Positions 24,686 to 33,470 of a stretch of DNA of 64,000 nt are shown here, in pieces. Position 1 is the first letter of the stretch, and the number at the start of each line of letters is the position of its first letter. Both the position numbers and the translations under genes were made by a program. Below the pieces are notes generated by a model that saw only the letters and a list, made by a program, of their open reading frames with translations, was not told the origin of the DNA and did no database searches. Origin of the DNA: UBA2377 sp964525935 (GTDB lineage Bacteria > Verrucomicrobiota > Verrucomicrobiia > Opitutales > Opitutaceae); contig CAZGJZ010000004.1 of NCBI GenBank assembly GCA_964525935.1, positions 456,872 through 520,871 on the forward strand, written 5' to 3'.

Positions 24686-25243
24686 TTACTTGGGCTCCTC
24701 GTGATGGCTCAGGATGTAGGCCACGACTTCGGAGGTTTTCTTGGCGCCAATCACCGGGCCCCAAGGCGGCATGCCCTTGTCGAGCACGCCCTTGTCGACG
24801 ACCTTGATCAAGTCGGTCGGGTGGGCGCCGTGAATCCACACCTGATCCACGAGGTTGGGACCAATGCCGCCCTCGTCGAGGCCGCGCAGGCTTTCCTTGT
24901 GGCAACTGACACAGGTGGAGTTGAACGTGGCGCGACCGGCGTCAACGAAGACGGCGTTGCGGCTCATCTGCCACAGCGTGGCGTCGTCGAGCTGCGTGGC
25001 GGAGGAGGCGAGCTTCACGGCCTCGATGCGGGTGAGGTCGTTTTGGAGCGCGGCGATGTCGGAGGTGCCGAGGCCCGAGCGGTAGTAGTAGAACCAGTAG
25101 CCGAGCCAGAACACGATGGCCCCATAGAAGGTGAGCAGCCACCAGTTGGGGAGGCGCTTGTCGTATTCCTGGATGCCGTCGAAGACGTGCGGGCGAATCG
25201 CATCCTCCTTGGACTCGGGCGTGGGCTTAGGCGCGGTGCTCAT
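24686..25243 (-). CDS. ccoP: cbb3 oxidase subunit CcoP, unusually monoheme, 185 aa
   Basis: Membrane-anchored cytochrome c that feeds electrons to CcoO/CcoN. It has the CcoP N-terminus (HVFDGIQEYDKRLPNWWLLTFYG) and one membrane helix (~37-54). A single CxxCH site, STCVSCHKESLRG (Cys111, Cys114, His115), with probable axial Met158, makes one heme. Canonical CcoP has two heme sites and ~300 residues, so one cytochrome domain is absent. No second CxxCH exists before the next gene, so this is not a frameshift artefact visible here. It overlaps the ccoQ end by 17 bp. Confidence 0.9.
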   Translation of the reverse strand: MSTAPKPTPESKEDAIRPHVFDGIQEYDKRLPNWWLLTFYGAIVFWLGYWFYYYRSGLGTSDIAALQNDLTRIEAVKLASSATQLDDATLWQMSRNAVFVDAGRATFNSTCVSCHKESLRGLDEGGIGPNLVDQVWIHGAHPTDLIKVVDKGVLDKGMPPWGPVIGAKKTSEVVAYILSHHEEPK

Positions 25244-25418
25244 GGTCGGTGAGGGAGGCTGGTTCGGTGGTGAAGGGCAGGTTTTCCATGCGGGTGACCT
25301 GCGCGCGACTCATGCGCAGCGCGCGCCAAACGATGGCGGCGAAGATCGTCGCGGCGGTGACAAAGGCGACGATGGTGCAGAGGGCGGCGTAGTCTTCGAA
25401 GATGAGGCGGCGGAACAT
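25227..25418 (-). CDS. ccoQ: CcoQ/FixQ-like subunit, 63 aa
   Basis: Start ATG 25418 (MFRRLIFEDYAALCTIVAFV). One membrane helix (~12-31) and a short polar tail. Position between ccoNO and ccoP, size, and topology fit CcoQ, which stabilises the cbb3 complex. Its last five codons overlap the start of ccoP. The upstream 44 bp holds a purine-rich dispersed repeat. Confidence 0.75.
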   Translation of the reverse strand: MFRRLIFEDYAALCTIVAFVTAATIFAAIVWRALRMSRAQVTRMENLPFTTEPASLTDHEHRA

Positions 25419-25427
25419 GGACGACGA

Positions 25428-25459
25428 AGTTGAGAGTTGAGGGATGAGAGTTGAGAGCG
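25428..25459. repeat. Dispersed GTTGAGAGTTGAGGGATGAG repeat between ccoNO and ccoQ
   Basis: An iterated (A/G)GTTGAGA motif fills nearly the whole gap between the ccoNO stop (25462) and the ccoQ start (25418). It is non-coding in the likely annotation. Confidence 0.5.
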
Positions 25460-25461
25460 GA

Positions 25462-27783
<2,322 letters not shown>

Positions 27784-27799
27784 GGGAGGAGGCGGAAAA

Positions 27800-28060
27800 T
27801 CAGGCGTGGCGGGAGGCGTGGGATTTGAGGCAGCCCGGGCAGGGCGCACGGCGGCCATCCTTACAGCCACAATCCCCGTGATCGTGGTCGTCGTGGGCGG
27901 AGCTGGCCGCGGCGAGGCGCGGGGTTTCCTCGGCCAGCGGGAGCAAGGCCTCGCGCTCGACGCTGCTGAAGCGGCGGCGGGAATTCTCCTTCAGGAAGAA
28001 AATGACGAAGGTGAAGACCAGGCAGAGGCTGATCGTCAGGGTGAGCGGGATGACAGACAT
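27800..28060 (-). CDS. ccoS: CcoS-like cbb3 maturation protein with His/Cys-rich tail, 86 aa
   Basis: Start ATG 28060 (MSVIPLTLTISLCLVFTFVIFFL): one N-terminal membrane helix, then FSSVEREALLPLAEE, a pattern seen in CcoS-type proteins that help insert cofactors into CcoN. The tail (residues ~58-86, HDDHDHGDCGCKDGRRAPCPGC) has several His and four Cys, unlike ordinary CcoS, and looks metal-binding. It is the first gene of the operon, 16 bp before ccoNO. A conserved motif pair lies 72-111 bp upstream. Confidence 0.7.
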   Translation of the reverse strand: MSVIPLTLTISLCLVFTFVIFFLKENSRRRFSSVEREALLPLAEETPRLAAASSAHDDHDHGDCGCKDGRRAPCPGCLKSHASRHA

Positions 28061-28130
28061 GGCGGTGGTTGGGTTGCGGGCCACTTTAGCGGCGGGGCGG
28101 GGTTTGGGCTCCGCGCTCGTTGGCGAGGGC

Positions 28131-28172
28131 TGCGCATATTTTGTCCTGCCGCCGCCGGCCAAGATATGCGCA
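28131..28172. promoter_or_regulatory. Paired GSGCATATYTTGNCC motifs as a 9-bp inverted repeat
   Basis: TGCGCATAT (28131-28139) and ATATGCGCA (28164-28172) are perfect inverted arms 24 bp apart. Read outward, each starts a 15-bp box: GCGCATATTTTGTCC (plus, 28132) and GCGCATATCTTGGCC (minus, 28171-28157). A third copy, GGGCATATTTTGCCC, precedes the stress-protein gene (36378). The pair lies between divergent ccoS and the 144-residue protein, so it may control both. Confidence 0.55.
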
Positions 28173-28226
28173 CACATCCGCAAAGCCCGCGCAGCGTCTC
28201 CGGCGTGGCCGCGCTAGGGTGCAGGC

Positions 28227-28661
28227 ATGCCTCAATCCGCGGCCCCGATGCATGCGCGCCTTGAAGCCCTGCGCCCGGCGATCAAGCGGGTCTGGGCCGA
28301 CCGGTTGCGCCGCGAGGTCCCGATCTCGGCGATGGGCAACCCGGAGGTGCTCGTGTTCCTGATGGATGAAACGCTCGATCAACTGCAGCGCGGTTTGAAG
28401 CGGCCGGATCGCACCTGGCTGCGGCAGTCGCCCCGGGTCGCGCCGCACGGGGATCGCTGTCAGTGCAGCCTCAGTCCGCTGCTCAATTACTACGCGACCG
28501 GTGAGCTCGCCCTCCGCGACGTGGCGGGGGCGGGGTTGGGCGGGAAACTGGAGGACGTGCTGGCGGTCTTCCACGCGCTGGCGCAGCAGGAAATCCAGAC
28601 GCTGTGCAGCCTGTGTCCGCGGCGAGATGCGCCGGACTGCCGGCTGCGGGCGAAGGCCTAG
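28227..28661 (+). CDS. Cys-rich hypothetical protein, 144 aa
   Basis: Not recognised. Start ATG 28227 after AGGGTGCAGGC. Mostly helical and soluble. It has two Cys clusters: HGDRCQCSLSPLL at ~72-84 and TLCSLCPRRDAPDC at ~124-137, arranged CxC plus CxxC-N7-C, which suggests a bound metal or cluster, or a redox switch. It is divergent from the cbb3 operon, shares a putative regulatory pair with it, and its last 4 bases overlap the convergent PocR-AraC regulator. Context implies a link to respiration or NO/O2 response. Confidence 0.65.
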   Translation: MPQSAAPMHARLEALRPAIKRVWADRLRREVPISAMGNPEVLVFLMDETLDQLQRGLKRPDRTWLRQSPRVAPHGDRCQCSLSPLLNYYATGELALRDVAGAGLGGKLEDVLAVFHALAQQEIQTLCSLCPRRDAPDCRLRAKA

Positions 28662-29566
28662 CCCGACGATTGCGCCAGCTTGGCGCGCCAGACGGTGGGC
28701 GCCTCGCCGGTGATCTTGCGGAAGACCCGGTTGAACTGGGAGAGCGACTGGAAGCCGGTCTCGAAGGCCGCCTCGCTGATGCGCTTGTGCGGGTTCAGCA
28801 GGAGGTTCTTCACCTTCTCGACGCGCAGGCGCGCGAGGTAGTCGGTGAAGGTGAGGCCGGTCGCCTGCTTGAACATCTTGCAGAAATAAAACGCACTCGT
28901 GTTGACGGAGCCGGCGACCTGGTTGAGCGAGAGTTCCTCGGCCTGGTGCTGGGCGATGTAGAGCTTGGCGCGGGAGATCAGCGGCGACTCCACCTGCTCG
29001 GCGGAAACCATGAGCTGGTTGCTGAGCGAGGAGAGATGCTGGGCGAAAATCGTGAGCAGCCGTAGCACAGCCTCGTATTGTTTCTTTCCGAGGACGCGGG
29101 TTTGGAAATACGCCTCCTCGATCCGCTTCAGGTCGGTCTCCACGCCGTAGTTGATGAGCTGGCGGGTGAGCCTGCGGAATTCGCGCGTGTTCGGCTGGTG
29201 CAGCAGGATCTGGCCGGTCTGGAGGAAGGCCACGAGGTTTTCGCCGACGCGCACCGGCACGGCGGAGTCGCAGAGACCGGCGAAGCACTTGAGCGTCTTG
29301 GGCTCCATCTGGGCCTGCTGCTCGACCTTGCGCTGAAGTTGCAGGCACGCGGCGCAGGACTGGTTGGTGCGCGCCATGAGGGCGCAGAAAGGATTTTCGT
29401 TCGGATCGCCGTGATGCGGCAGGTTGTAGGCCTCGACCGGACGGAGGTTGAAGGGCAAACCGGTGGTTTCGCGAAACGCCTTGGCGTAATCACGGTAGAT
29501 GTCCGAGCGTTTGAGCTGCTCGACAAGGGCGCGGCTGCGCTTGGCGCGGGCTTCAGGCGTGGGCAC
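28658..29566 (-). CDS. PocR-domain AraC-family transcription regulator, 302 aa
   Basis: The N-terminal half (~30-170) is a PocR-like ligand-binding domain, with NQSCAACLQLQ and LKCFAGLCDSAVPVRVG holding the conserved Cys. The C-terminal half (~205-300) is an AraC DNA-binding domain with two helix-turn-helix units (LSLNQVAGSVNTSAFYFCKMFKQATG and KRISEAAFETGFQSLSQFNRVFRKITG). Start is uncertain: GTG 29566 gives MPTPEARAKRSRAL; a TTG at 29587 would add 7 residues. It lies between the oxidase operon and RIC/Fnr-type genes, so a respiratory target set is likely. Confidence 0.82.
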   Translation of the reverse strand: MPTPEARAKRSRALVEQLKRSDIYRDYAKAFRETTGLPFNLRPVEAYNLPHHGDPNENPFCALMARTNQSCAACLQLQRKVEQQAQMEPKTLKCFAGLCDSAVPVRVGENLVAFLQTGQILLHQPNTREFRRLTRQLINYGVETDLKRIEEAYFQTRVLGKKQYEAVLRLLTIFAQHLSSLSNQLMVSAEQVESPLISRAKLYIAQHQAEELSLNQVAGSVNTSAFYFCKMFKQATGLTFTDYLARLRVEKVKNLLLNPHKRISEAAFETGFQSLSQFNRVFRKITGEAPTVWRAKLAQSSG

Positions 29567-29620
29567 GGCACCAGTAAACGGAGCCAAGCCGGCGGGGCAA
29601 CTCCTTCCTCGCGCCCATGG

Positions 29621-30355
29621 TCACGCTTGCGTGGCGGCCAGGGCGAGGGCACGCGGGAAGAGCACGTTGTTTTCCTTGTGCACATGCCGGTGGAGGTCGG
29701 TGCGGAACTCCGCCAGGCCCGCGAGCAGGGCGCGGTGGGTGTTGCAGGCCTCGGCATCGGGCGTGAAGTCATCCGTCAATGAGCGCAGCAATGCCGTGAG
29801 CCCGCCGGCGGATTCGTGTTCGCTTTCCATGCGTGCGATCGGGGCGGTGAGATGGGACCGGACGGCGGGGGGCAGCGTGCCGGCCTCCAACTGGCGGATC
29901 AGCGGGAAGAGCACGGTTTCCTCCTTCTGCATATGGTCGAGCATCTCGCCGGCGAGGGCGCTGACGGTGGACGAAACCTCCGGCAGGCGGCGATCGCGGT
30001 GGCTGTGCTTGATGGCGACGCGCTCGGCCATTTCGATCAGCCGCGGGAGTTCGGTCTTCAGGTAGGCGTGGTGGGTGGACTCGATGTGATTGGCCAGCTG
30101 GGTGAGGGACATGGCGGAGGCATCCGCGTCCACCGGCGTCGCGGCGAGCGCGGCGGTGGCCGACTCGAGAAGCGCGATGGTGGTGTCCAAATCGAAGTGC
30201 TGGCGGGCGCAGGCGGTTTCGAGCGTCTGGTGGCCGCCGCAGCAGTAGTCGATGTCGAGCTGTTCGAAGAGCCGGCTCAGCTGTGGCCGCGCGGCGACCA
30301 GCTCTCCGATCGTGGTGTGGGGCGTGATGGCGAAGGATGAAACGGAGGAGGACAT
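29621..30355 (-). CDS. RIC family iron-sulfur cluster repair diiron protein (ScdA/YtfE/DnrN), 244 aa
   Basis: Repairs Fe-S clusters damaged by nitric oxide or oxidants. The N-terminal ScdA_N domain has IDYCCGGHQTLETAC (CC motif ~37-38). The C-terminal hemerythrin-like domain supplies diiron ligands in HIESTHHAYLKTELP, DHMQKEETVLFPLI, MESEHESAGG and LHRHVHKENNVLFP. Start ATG 30355 follows AACGGAGGAGGAC reversed only weakly; the longer upstream frame is not conserved. An FNR-type box lies 35-48 bp upstream. It neighbours a Crp/Fnr regulator gene and the nirK cluster, consistent with NO defence. Confidence 0.92.
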   Translation of the reverse strand: MSSSVSSFAITPHTTIGELVAARPQLSRLFEQLDIDYCCGGHQTLETACARQHFDLDTTIALLESATAALAATPVDADASAMSLTQLANHIESTHHAYLKTELPRLIEMAERVAIKHSHRDRRLPEVSSTVSALAGEMLDHMQKEETVLFPLIRQLEAGTLPPAVRSHLTAPIARMESEHESAGGLTALLRSLTDDFTPDAEACNTHRALLAGLAEFRTDLHRHVHKENNVLFPRALALAATQA

Positions 30356-30389
30356 GGCTCCAGTCTGCCACAGGGGCCGCATCCGGGCC

Positions 30390-30403
30390 TTGAGGCAGAT
30401 CAA
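30390..30403 (-). promoter_or_regulatory. FNR/DNR-type box upstream of the RIC gene
   Basis: On the minus strand TTGATCTGCCTCAA matches TTGAT-N4-ATCAA at 9 of 10 positions. Its centre is 41-42 bp from the RIC start codon. The Crp/Fnr regulator encoded 50 bp further upstream is the obvious candidate to bind it. Confidence 0.6.
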
Positions 30404-30449
30404 GGTTTTGGTCGAAACCCCGGCGAGCTTCCGCGGCGCGGTGCGGGCC

Positions 30450-31172
30450 TCAGTCACCTTCGCCCAGATTGCGTCGGAGCCGGACGACCAGGGATGGCAA
30501 AGCGAGCACGGTGATGGAGCGGGAGCCGACCGTGATGAGCTTTTCGTCGCGGAGTCGCGCGAGGGTGCGGGAAAATGTTTCACTGCTGGTGCCGAGTTCG
30601 GCGGCGAGCTCGCGCTTGGTCCCGGAGAGCGGGATGACGCCGGCAGGGGCGGTGCGGGCGTGTTTGACGAGCCAGTTGAGCAGGCGGGTTTCCACGTCCT
30701 TGAGCATGAGGTCGTCGAGCATGCCGACGAGGACGCGCAGGTGCGTGCTCATGGAGCCGAGCATGCGCAACGCGAGGGCGGGGCGGCGGCCGATCAGTTC
30801 GAGGATGGGCAGCTTGGGGATGAGGAGCACGGTGCCGGCTTCGTTGACGCGCGCGTTGGCCGGATAGCCCGTGGGCGAGGCGAGGGCGGCCTCGGCGAAG
30901 GACTCGCCGGCGCGAAAAACGTGGATGATCTGCTCCTTGCCGGCGGCGTTGACGCGGTGGACATTGACCGCGCCGCTTTGGACGAGGTAGCAGCCCCGGG
31001 CGGGTTCGCCCTCGTGAAAAAGATATTCCCCCTTCCGAAGCTTGTGCGGGACGGTGAAGGCGGCGATGGCGGCGAGATCCTCCGCCGGCAGGCCGGAAAA
31101 CAACTGGCAGCAACGCAGCGTGCCCACGAGGCCGGTGGTCTTGAGATCGGTGGAGGTCGGCGTGGGCGGCAT
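30450..31172 (-). CDS. Crp/Fnr-family transcriptional regulator, 240 aa
   Basis: An N-terminal cyclic-nucleotide-binding fold (~20-135, with LRKGEYLFHEGEPARGCYLVQSGAVNV) and a C-terminal winged helix (TKRELAAELGTSSETFSRTLARLRDEKLI). No FNR-type Cys set for a 4Fe-4S cluster is seen (only CC near residue 21), so it is more like the DNR/NnrR group that senses NO, or another non-Fe-S branch. Start ATG 31172 (MPPTPTSTDLK). It sits between RIC and the CopD-SCO-NirV-NirK run, each side having a matching TTGAT-type box. Confidence 0.9.
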   Translation of the reverse strand: MPPTPTSTDLKTTGLVGTLRCCQLFSGLPAEDLAAIAAFTVPHKLRKGEYLFHEGEPARGCYLVQSGAVNVHRVNAAGKEQIIHVFRAGESFAEAALASPTGYPANARVNEAGTVLLIPKLPILELIGRRPALALRMLGSMSTHLRVLVGMLDDLMLKDVETRLLNWLVKHARTAPAGVIPLSGTKRELAAELGTSSETFSRTLARLRDEKLITVGSRSITVLALPSLVVRLRRNLGEGD

Positions 31173-31227
31173 GGGGCAGGTGTAGCAGCGCGGGTCGGCG
31201 CAAGTCCCGTCAAATTTCCCGCGGCGG

Positions 31228-31716
31228 TCAGCGCGTGAAAAAAGGAAAACCACCCAGCCGGGCGCTGGCGCCCGCGATCACGAACAACCCGGCCAGTGTG
31301 GTGACGCCGGCAATGTGCCAGGCGAGCACCGGCAGATTGTCATCGCGCAGGCGGGGAATGACGCGGGTCCTGGCGTGGAGCGCGAGTGCGAGCGTGCCGG
31401 TGAGGCACAGCAGCTTGAACTGGACCACGCGGGCGAGGGGTGTCGCCGCCAGCCATTGGTCGGGGGCGCCGAGCAGGCGGTGGGCGAGCCAGAGGCCGGT
31501 GACAACCTGCACCGCCAGCGCGGGCAGGCCGAGGCGTTCGTAGCCGCGCTCGAATTCGATGAGGATAGTGGCGCGTTTTTCCCGCAAGGCGCGCGGCAGC
31601 ACCGTCAACGCGAGCACGAGGTGGCCGCCCGTCCAGATCGTGGCGCCGAGCACGTGCAGGGTGAGCGCGAGGGAGTAGGTGAGCACGATCAGGCCTTCCA
31701 GAAATTGACCAGCCAC
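31228..31716 (-). CDS. CopD-family membrane protein, 162 aa
   Basis: Four membrane helices with the CopD-type pattern: LHVLGATIWTGGHLVLALTVLP at ~20-41 and LPALAVQVVTGLWLAHRLL near 65. Such proteins are linked to copper transport or heme-copper assembly. It is the last gene of a tightly packed minus-strand run (NirV-like, SCO, DUF2249, CopD). Start is uncertain: ATG 31716 overlaps the DUF2249 gene by 28 bp; GTG 31686 starts 2 bp after its stop and would remove ten residues. Confidence 0.78.
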   Translation of the reverse strand: MAGQFLEGLIVLTYSLALTLHVLGATIWTGGHLVLALTVLPRALREKRATILIEFERGYERLGLPALAVQVVTGLWLAHRLLGAPDQWLAATPLARVVQFKLLCLTGTLALALHARTRVIPRLRDDNLPVLAWHIAGVTTLAGLFVIAGASARLGGFPFFTR

Positions 31717-31922
31717 GCGCCGTCGGCGCGGCGTTCCATGGTGGAGGAAAAACCTTCGCTGCGGAGCAGTTCGATGAGCGGCGCCGGCACGAACGGAGCG
31801 ATGACCGTCAGGCCGAGTCCGGGCTCGAGCCGGTCGACCTGGGCGCGGATGGCGGCGAATGGCTCCTCGCCGCGGGCGAGCAACGGCCGGACGTCGAAGG
31901 TCTTGAAACGGCGGGCGCTCAT
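31689..31922 (-). CDS. DUF2249 domain protein, 77 aa
   Basis: A single compact DUF2249 domain with the family start FKTFDVRPLLARGEEPFAAI and the end LRSEGFSSTMERRADGAWLVNFWK. The family has a SirA-like fold and often appears next to denitrification and hemerythrin genes; biochemical role unknown. Its start codon overlaps the SCO stop (ATGA), and its end overlaps the CopD gene, so translation is probably coupled. Confidence 0.85.
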   Translation of the reverse strand: MSARRFKTFDVRPLLARGEEPFAAIRAQVDRLEPGLGLTVIAPFVPAPLIELLRSEGFSSTMERRADGAWLVNFWKA

Positions 31923-32563
31923 GGGGTGGCGGCGGCGTTCACGGCCAGCGCTGCCTCGTCGAGCCCGCCGCGCAGGCCGTTGCGCTGGTGGACGATTTCG
32001 CCCTCGGGGTTGAGGATCGTGATGAGATTCGAATGGGCAAACATGCCGCCGGGTTCGCGCCGGTATTTCACACCGAGTAGCGCGGCGAGTTCGCGCACGG
32101 CGTCATCGCTGCCGTGCAGGAGGGTCCATTGCCCATCGAGCTGGCGCGTTTGGCGGTAGCGCTGGAGGGCGGCCGGCGTGTCGCGCTCGGGGTCGAAGGA
32201 GACGAGGACGAAGGCGGTGCGCTCGCGCACGGCGGCGGGCAGTTTTTCGCGGATGGCCTGCATGTCGGCGGCGAGGAGCGGACAGGCATAACCGCAGGAG
32301 GCGAAGAACATCGTGAGCACCACCGGGCGGCCGCGCAGCGCGCCGAGCCGGAACGGCCGGCCGTCATCGGCGGTGAAGGCGGCGTCGAGCTGGTAGAGCG
32401 AGGCGGCGGTAAAATTTTCGAATTTCGAATTTTGATTTTCGATTTCGACGCAGCACGGCGCGGGTTGGTTTTTCGTTGCGGAGGTCGTGGGTGCGGGATC
32501 GCTGGCGAGCAGGCGTTGGCTGAGAGTGAGCAAAAGGAGGGAAGTGAGGAATCGCGTTTTCAT
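31919..32563 (-). CDS. SCO1/SenC-family copper chaperone-like protein, 214 aa
   Basis: Signal peptide (MKTRFLTSLLLLTLSQRLLA), then a thioredoxin fold with the copper/redox motif FFASCGYACPLL (CxxxC, ~residues 99-110) and the ligand His in GGMFAHSNLITILNPEG (~174-190). Likely delivers copper to, or reduces, periplasmic copper sites, here plausibly NirK and the cbb3 oxidase. An AT-rich dispersed repeat inside the gene encodes the odd stretch EIENQNSKFENF near residues 40-51, between the signal peptide and the fold. It overlaps DUF2249 by 4 bp and starts within the end of the NirV-like gene. Confidence 0.88.
   Translation of the reverse strand: MKTRFLTSLLLLTLSQRLLASDPAPTTSATKNQPAPCCVEIENQNSKFENFTAASLYQLDAAFTADDGRPFRLGALRGRPVVLTMFFASCGYACPLLAADMQAIREKLPAAVRERTAFVLVSFDPERDTPAALQRYRQTRQLDGQWTLLHGSDDAVRELAALLGVKYRREPGGMFAHSNLITILNPEGEIVHQRNGLRGGLDEAALAVNAAATP
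32410..32449. repeat. AT-rich dispersed repeat inserted in frame in the SCO gene
   Basis: A run of TTTTCGAATTTCGAATTTTG character, very unlike the surrounding GC-rich sequence. It is a degenerate tandem of TTCGAAAT units. It stays in frame and gives an Asn/Lys/Phe-rich patch in the exported linker of the SCO protein. Confidence 0.6.
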
Positions 32564-33363
32564 GGCAGGGATTGCGCGCAGCGGAAGCCGAGCGACGTGG
32601 TGGTGTTGTTGGCCTTGAGGGAGGAGCGGAGCGCGGCGCGCATGAATGCGGCGTAGTCGGAGGTGTCCTGCGCGCCGGCGGCACCCGCGCCGCAGAACAG
32701 GTCGCGCTCGAGTCCGGTGTCGGCCCGGGATTCGCCGGTGACCATGGCGGTGTTGAAATCGTCGACCCACTCCCAGACGAGACCGTGCAGGCCGCGCACG
32801 CCGTGGAAATCCGGCGGAGCGGAATGGACTTCGGGCAGCACGGCGGGCACGGGGCGCGCGAGCCACGCGTAGAGATCGCGGTTGAAGGCGTCGTCGTCAC
32901 GGCTGGCCGGCTGGGTGTAGCCGACGGCGGCGGCGCGCTCCCACTCCGCGGTGGTGGGCAGGCGCTTGCCGGCCCAGCGGGCGTAGGCGCGCGCGGCAAA
33001 CCACGAGACCTGCACGACCGGCGCGTCCGGCGGCGATTGCGGTCCCGGTTCCAAATCGCCGGTCCAGTGCTGGAGATACGAGGCATCGGCAAACAGGCGG
33101 CTGACCCGGGAGCGGCGCCATTGGGGTTGGGCGGTGACGAACGCGAGAAAGTCCGCATTCGTCACCGGCACTTCAGCCAAGAGAAAAGCCGCCACCGGCG
33201 TGCGCGCGGGTTCGCCGGCCGGACGCAGCAACGGGGCGTATTCGCCGGCGGGAATGGTAATCATGCCCGCCGATCCGGCGCCGCCTCCGTCGCGTGCGAC
33301 GCCGGGCGCGCCCGCCAAGCTCCCCAGCACGGCGAGCAGCACCCAAACCGGAATGTAACGCAT
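32560..33363 (-). CDS. NirV-like SUMF1/FGE-fold protein, 267 aa
   Basis: Signal peptide (MRYIPVWVLLAVLGSLAGAPG), then a formylglycine-generating-enzyme-type fold: MITIPAGEYAPLL, VPVTNADFLAFVT, WAGKRLPTTAEWERAAAVG, HGLVWEWVDDF and GFRCAQ. The two catalytic Cys of true FGE are missing: the usual SCxRYRxAAR region reads ALRSSLKANNTTTS. It is therefore unlikely to make formylglycine. NirV, a SUMF1-like protein co-transcribed with nirK in Rhodobacter, is the best match by fold and context. Start ATG 33363 lies in the centre of a perfect 27-bp palindrome. Its end overlaps the SCO start by 4 bp. Confidence 0.8.
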   Translation of the reverse strand: MRYIPVWVLLAVLGSLAGAPGVARDGGGAGSAGMITIPAGEYAPLLRPAGEPARTPVAAFLLAEVPVTNADFLAFVTAQPQWRRSRVSRLFADASYLQHWTGDLEPGPQSPPDAPVVQVSWFAARAYARWAGKRLPTTAEWERAAAVGYTQPASRDDDAFNRDLYAWLARPVPAVLPEVHSAPPDFHGVRGLHGLVWEWVDDFNTAMVTGESRADTGLERDLFCGAGAAGAQDTSDYAAFMRAALRSSLKANNTTTSLGFRCAQSLP

Positions 33364-33376
33364 TGCGTTACATTCC
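33350..33376. repeat. Perfect 27-bp palindrome over the NirV-like start codon
   Basis: 13-bp arms with a single central T. The inner 19 bp, TGTAACGCATTGCGTTACA (33354-33372), share outer arms and spacing with 19920-19938. It covers codons 1-4 of the NirV-like gene and 13 bp upstream, where the ribosome must bind, so an RNA hairpin here could block translation. Confidence 0.7.
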
Positions 33377-33470
33377 CGCTGGGCGCGGGCAGGCTTGGGT
33401 GCGGCGGGGGCGGTGGACATGGGCGGGGGCGAGGCGGGCACGGAAGCGGGCGCGGGGGCCGGCGAGCGGC

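Noticed and set aside
32560..33363. Assignment as a sulfatase-activating formylglycine-generating enzyme
   Set aside because: Catalytic cysteines are absent and no sulfatase is nearby; the nirK context favours NirV.
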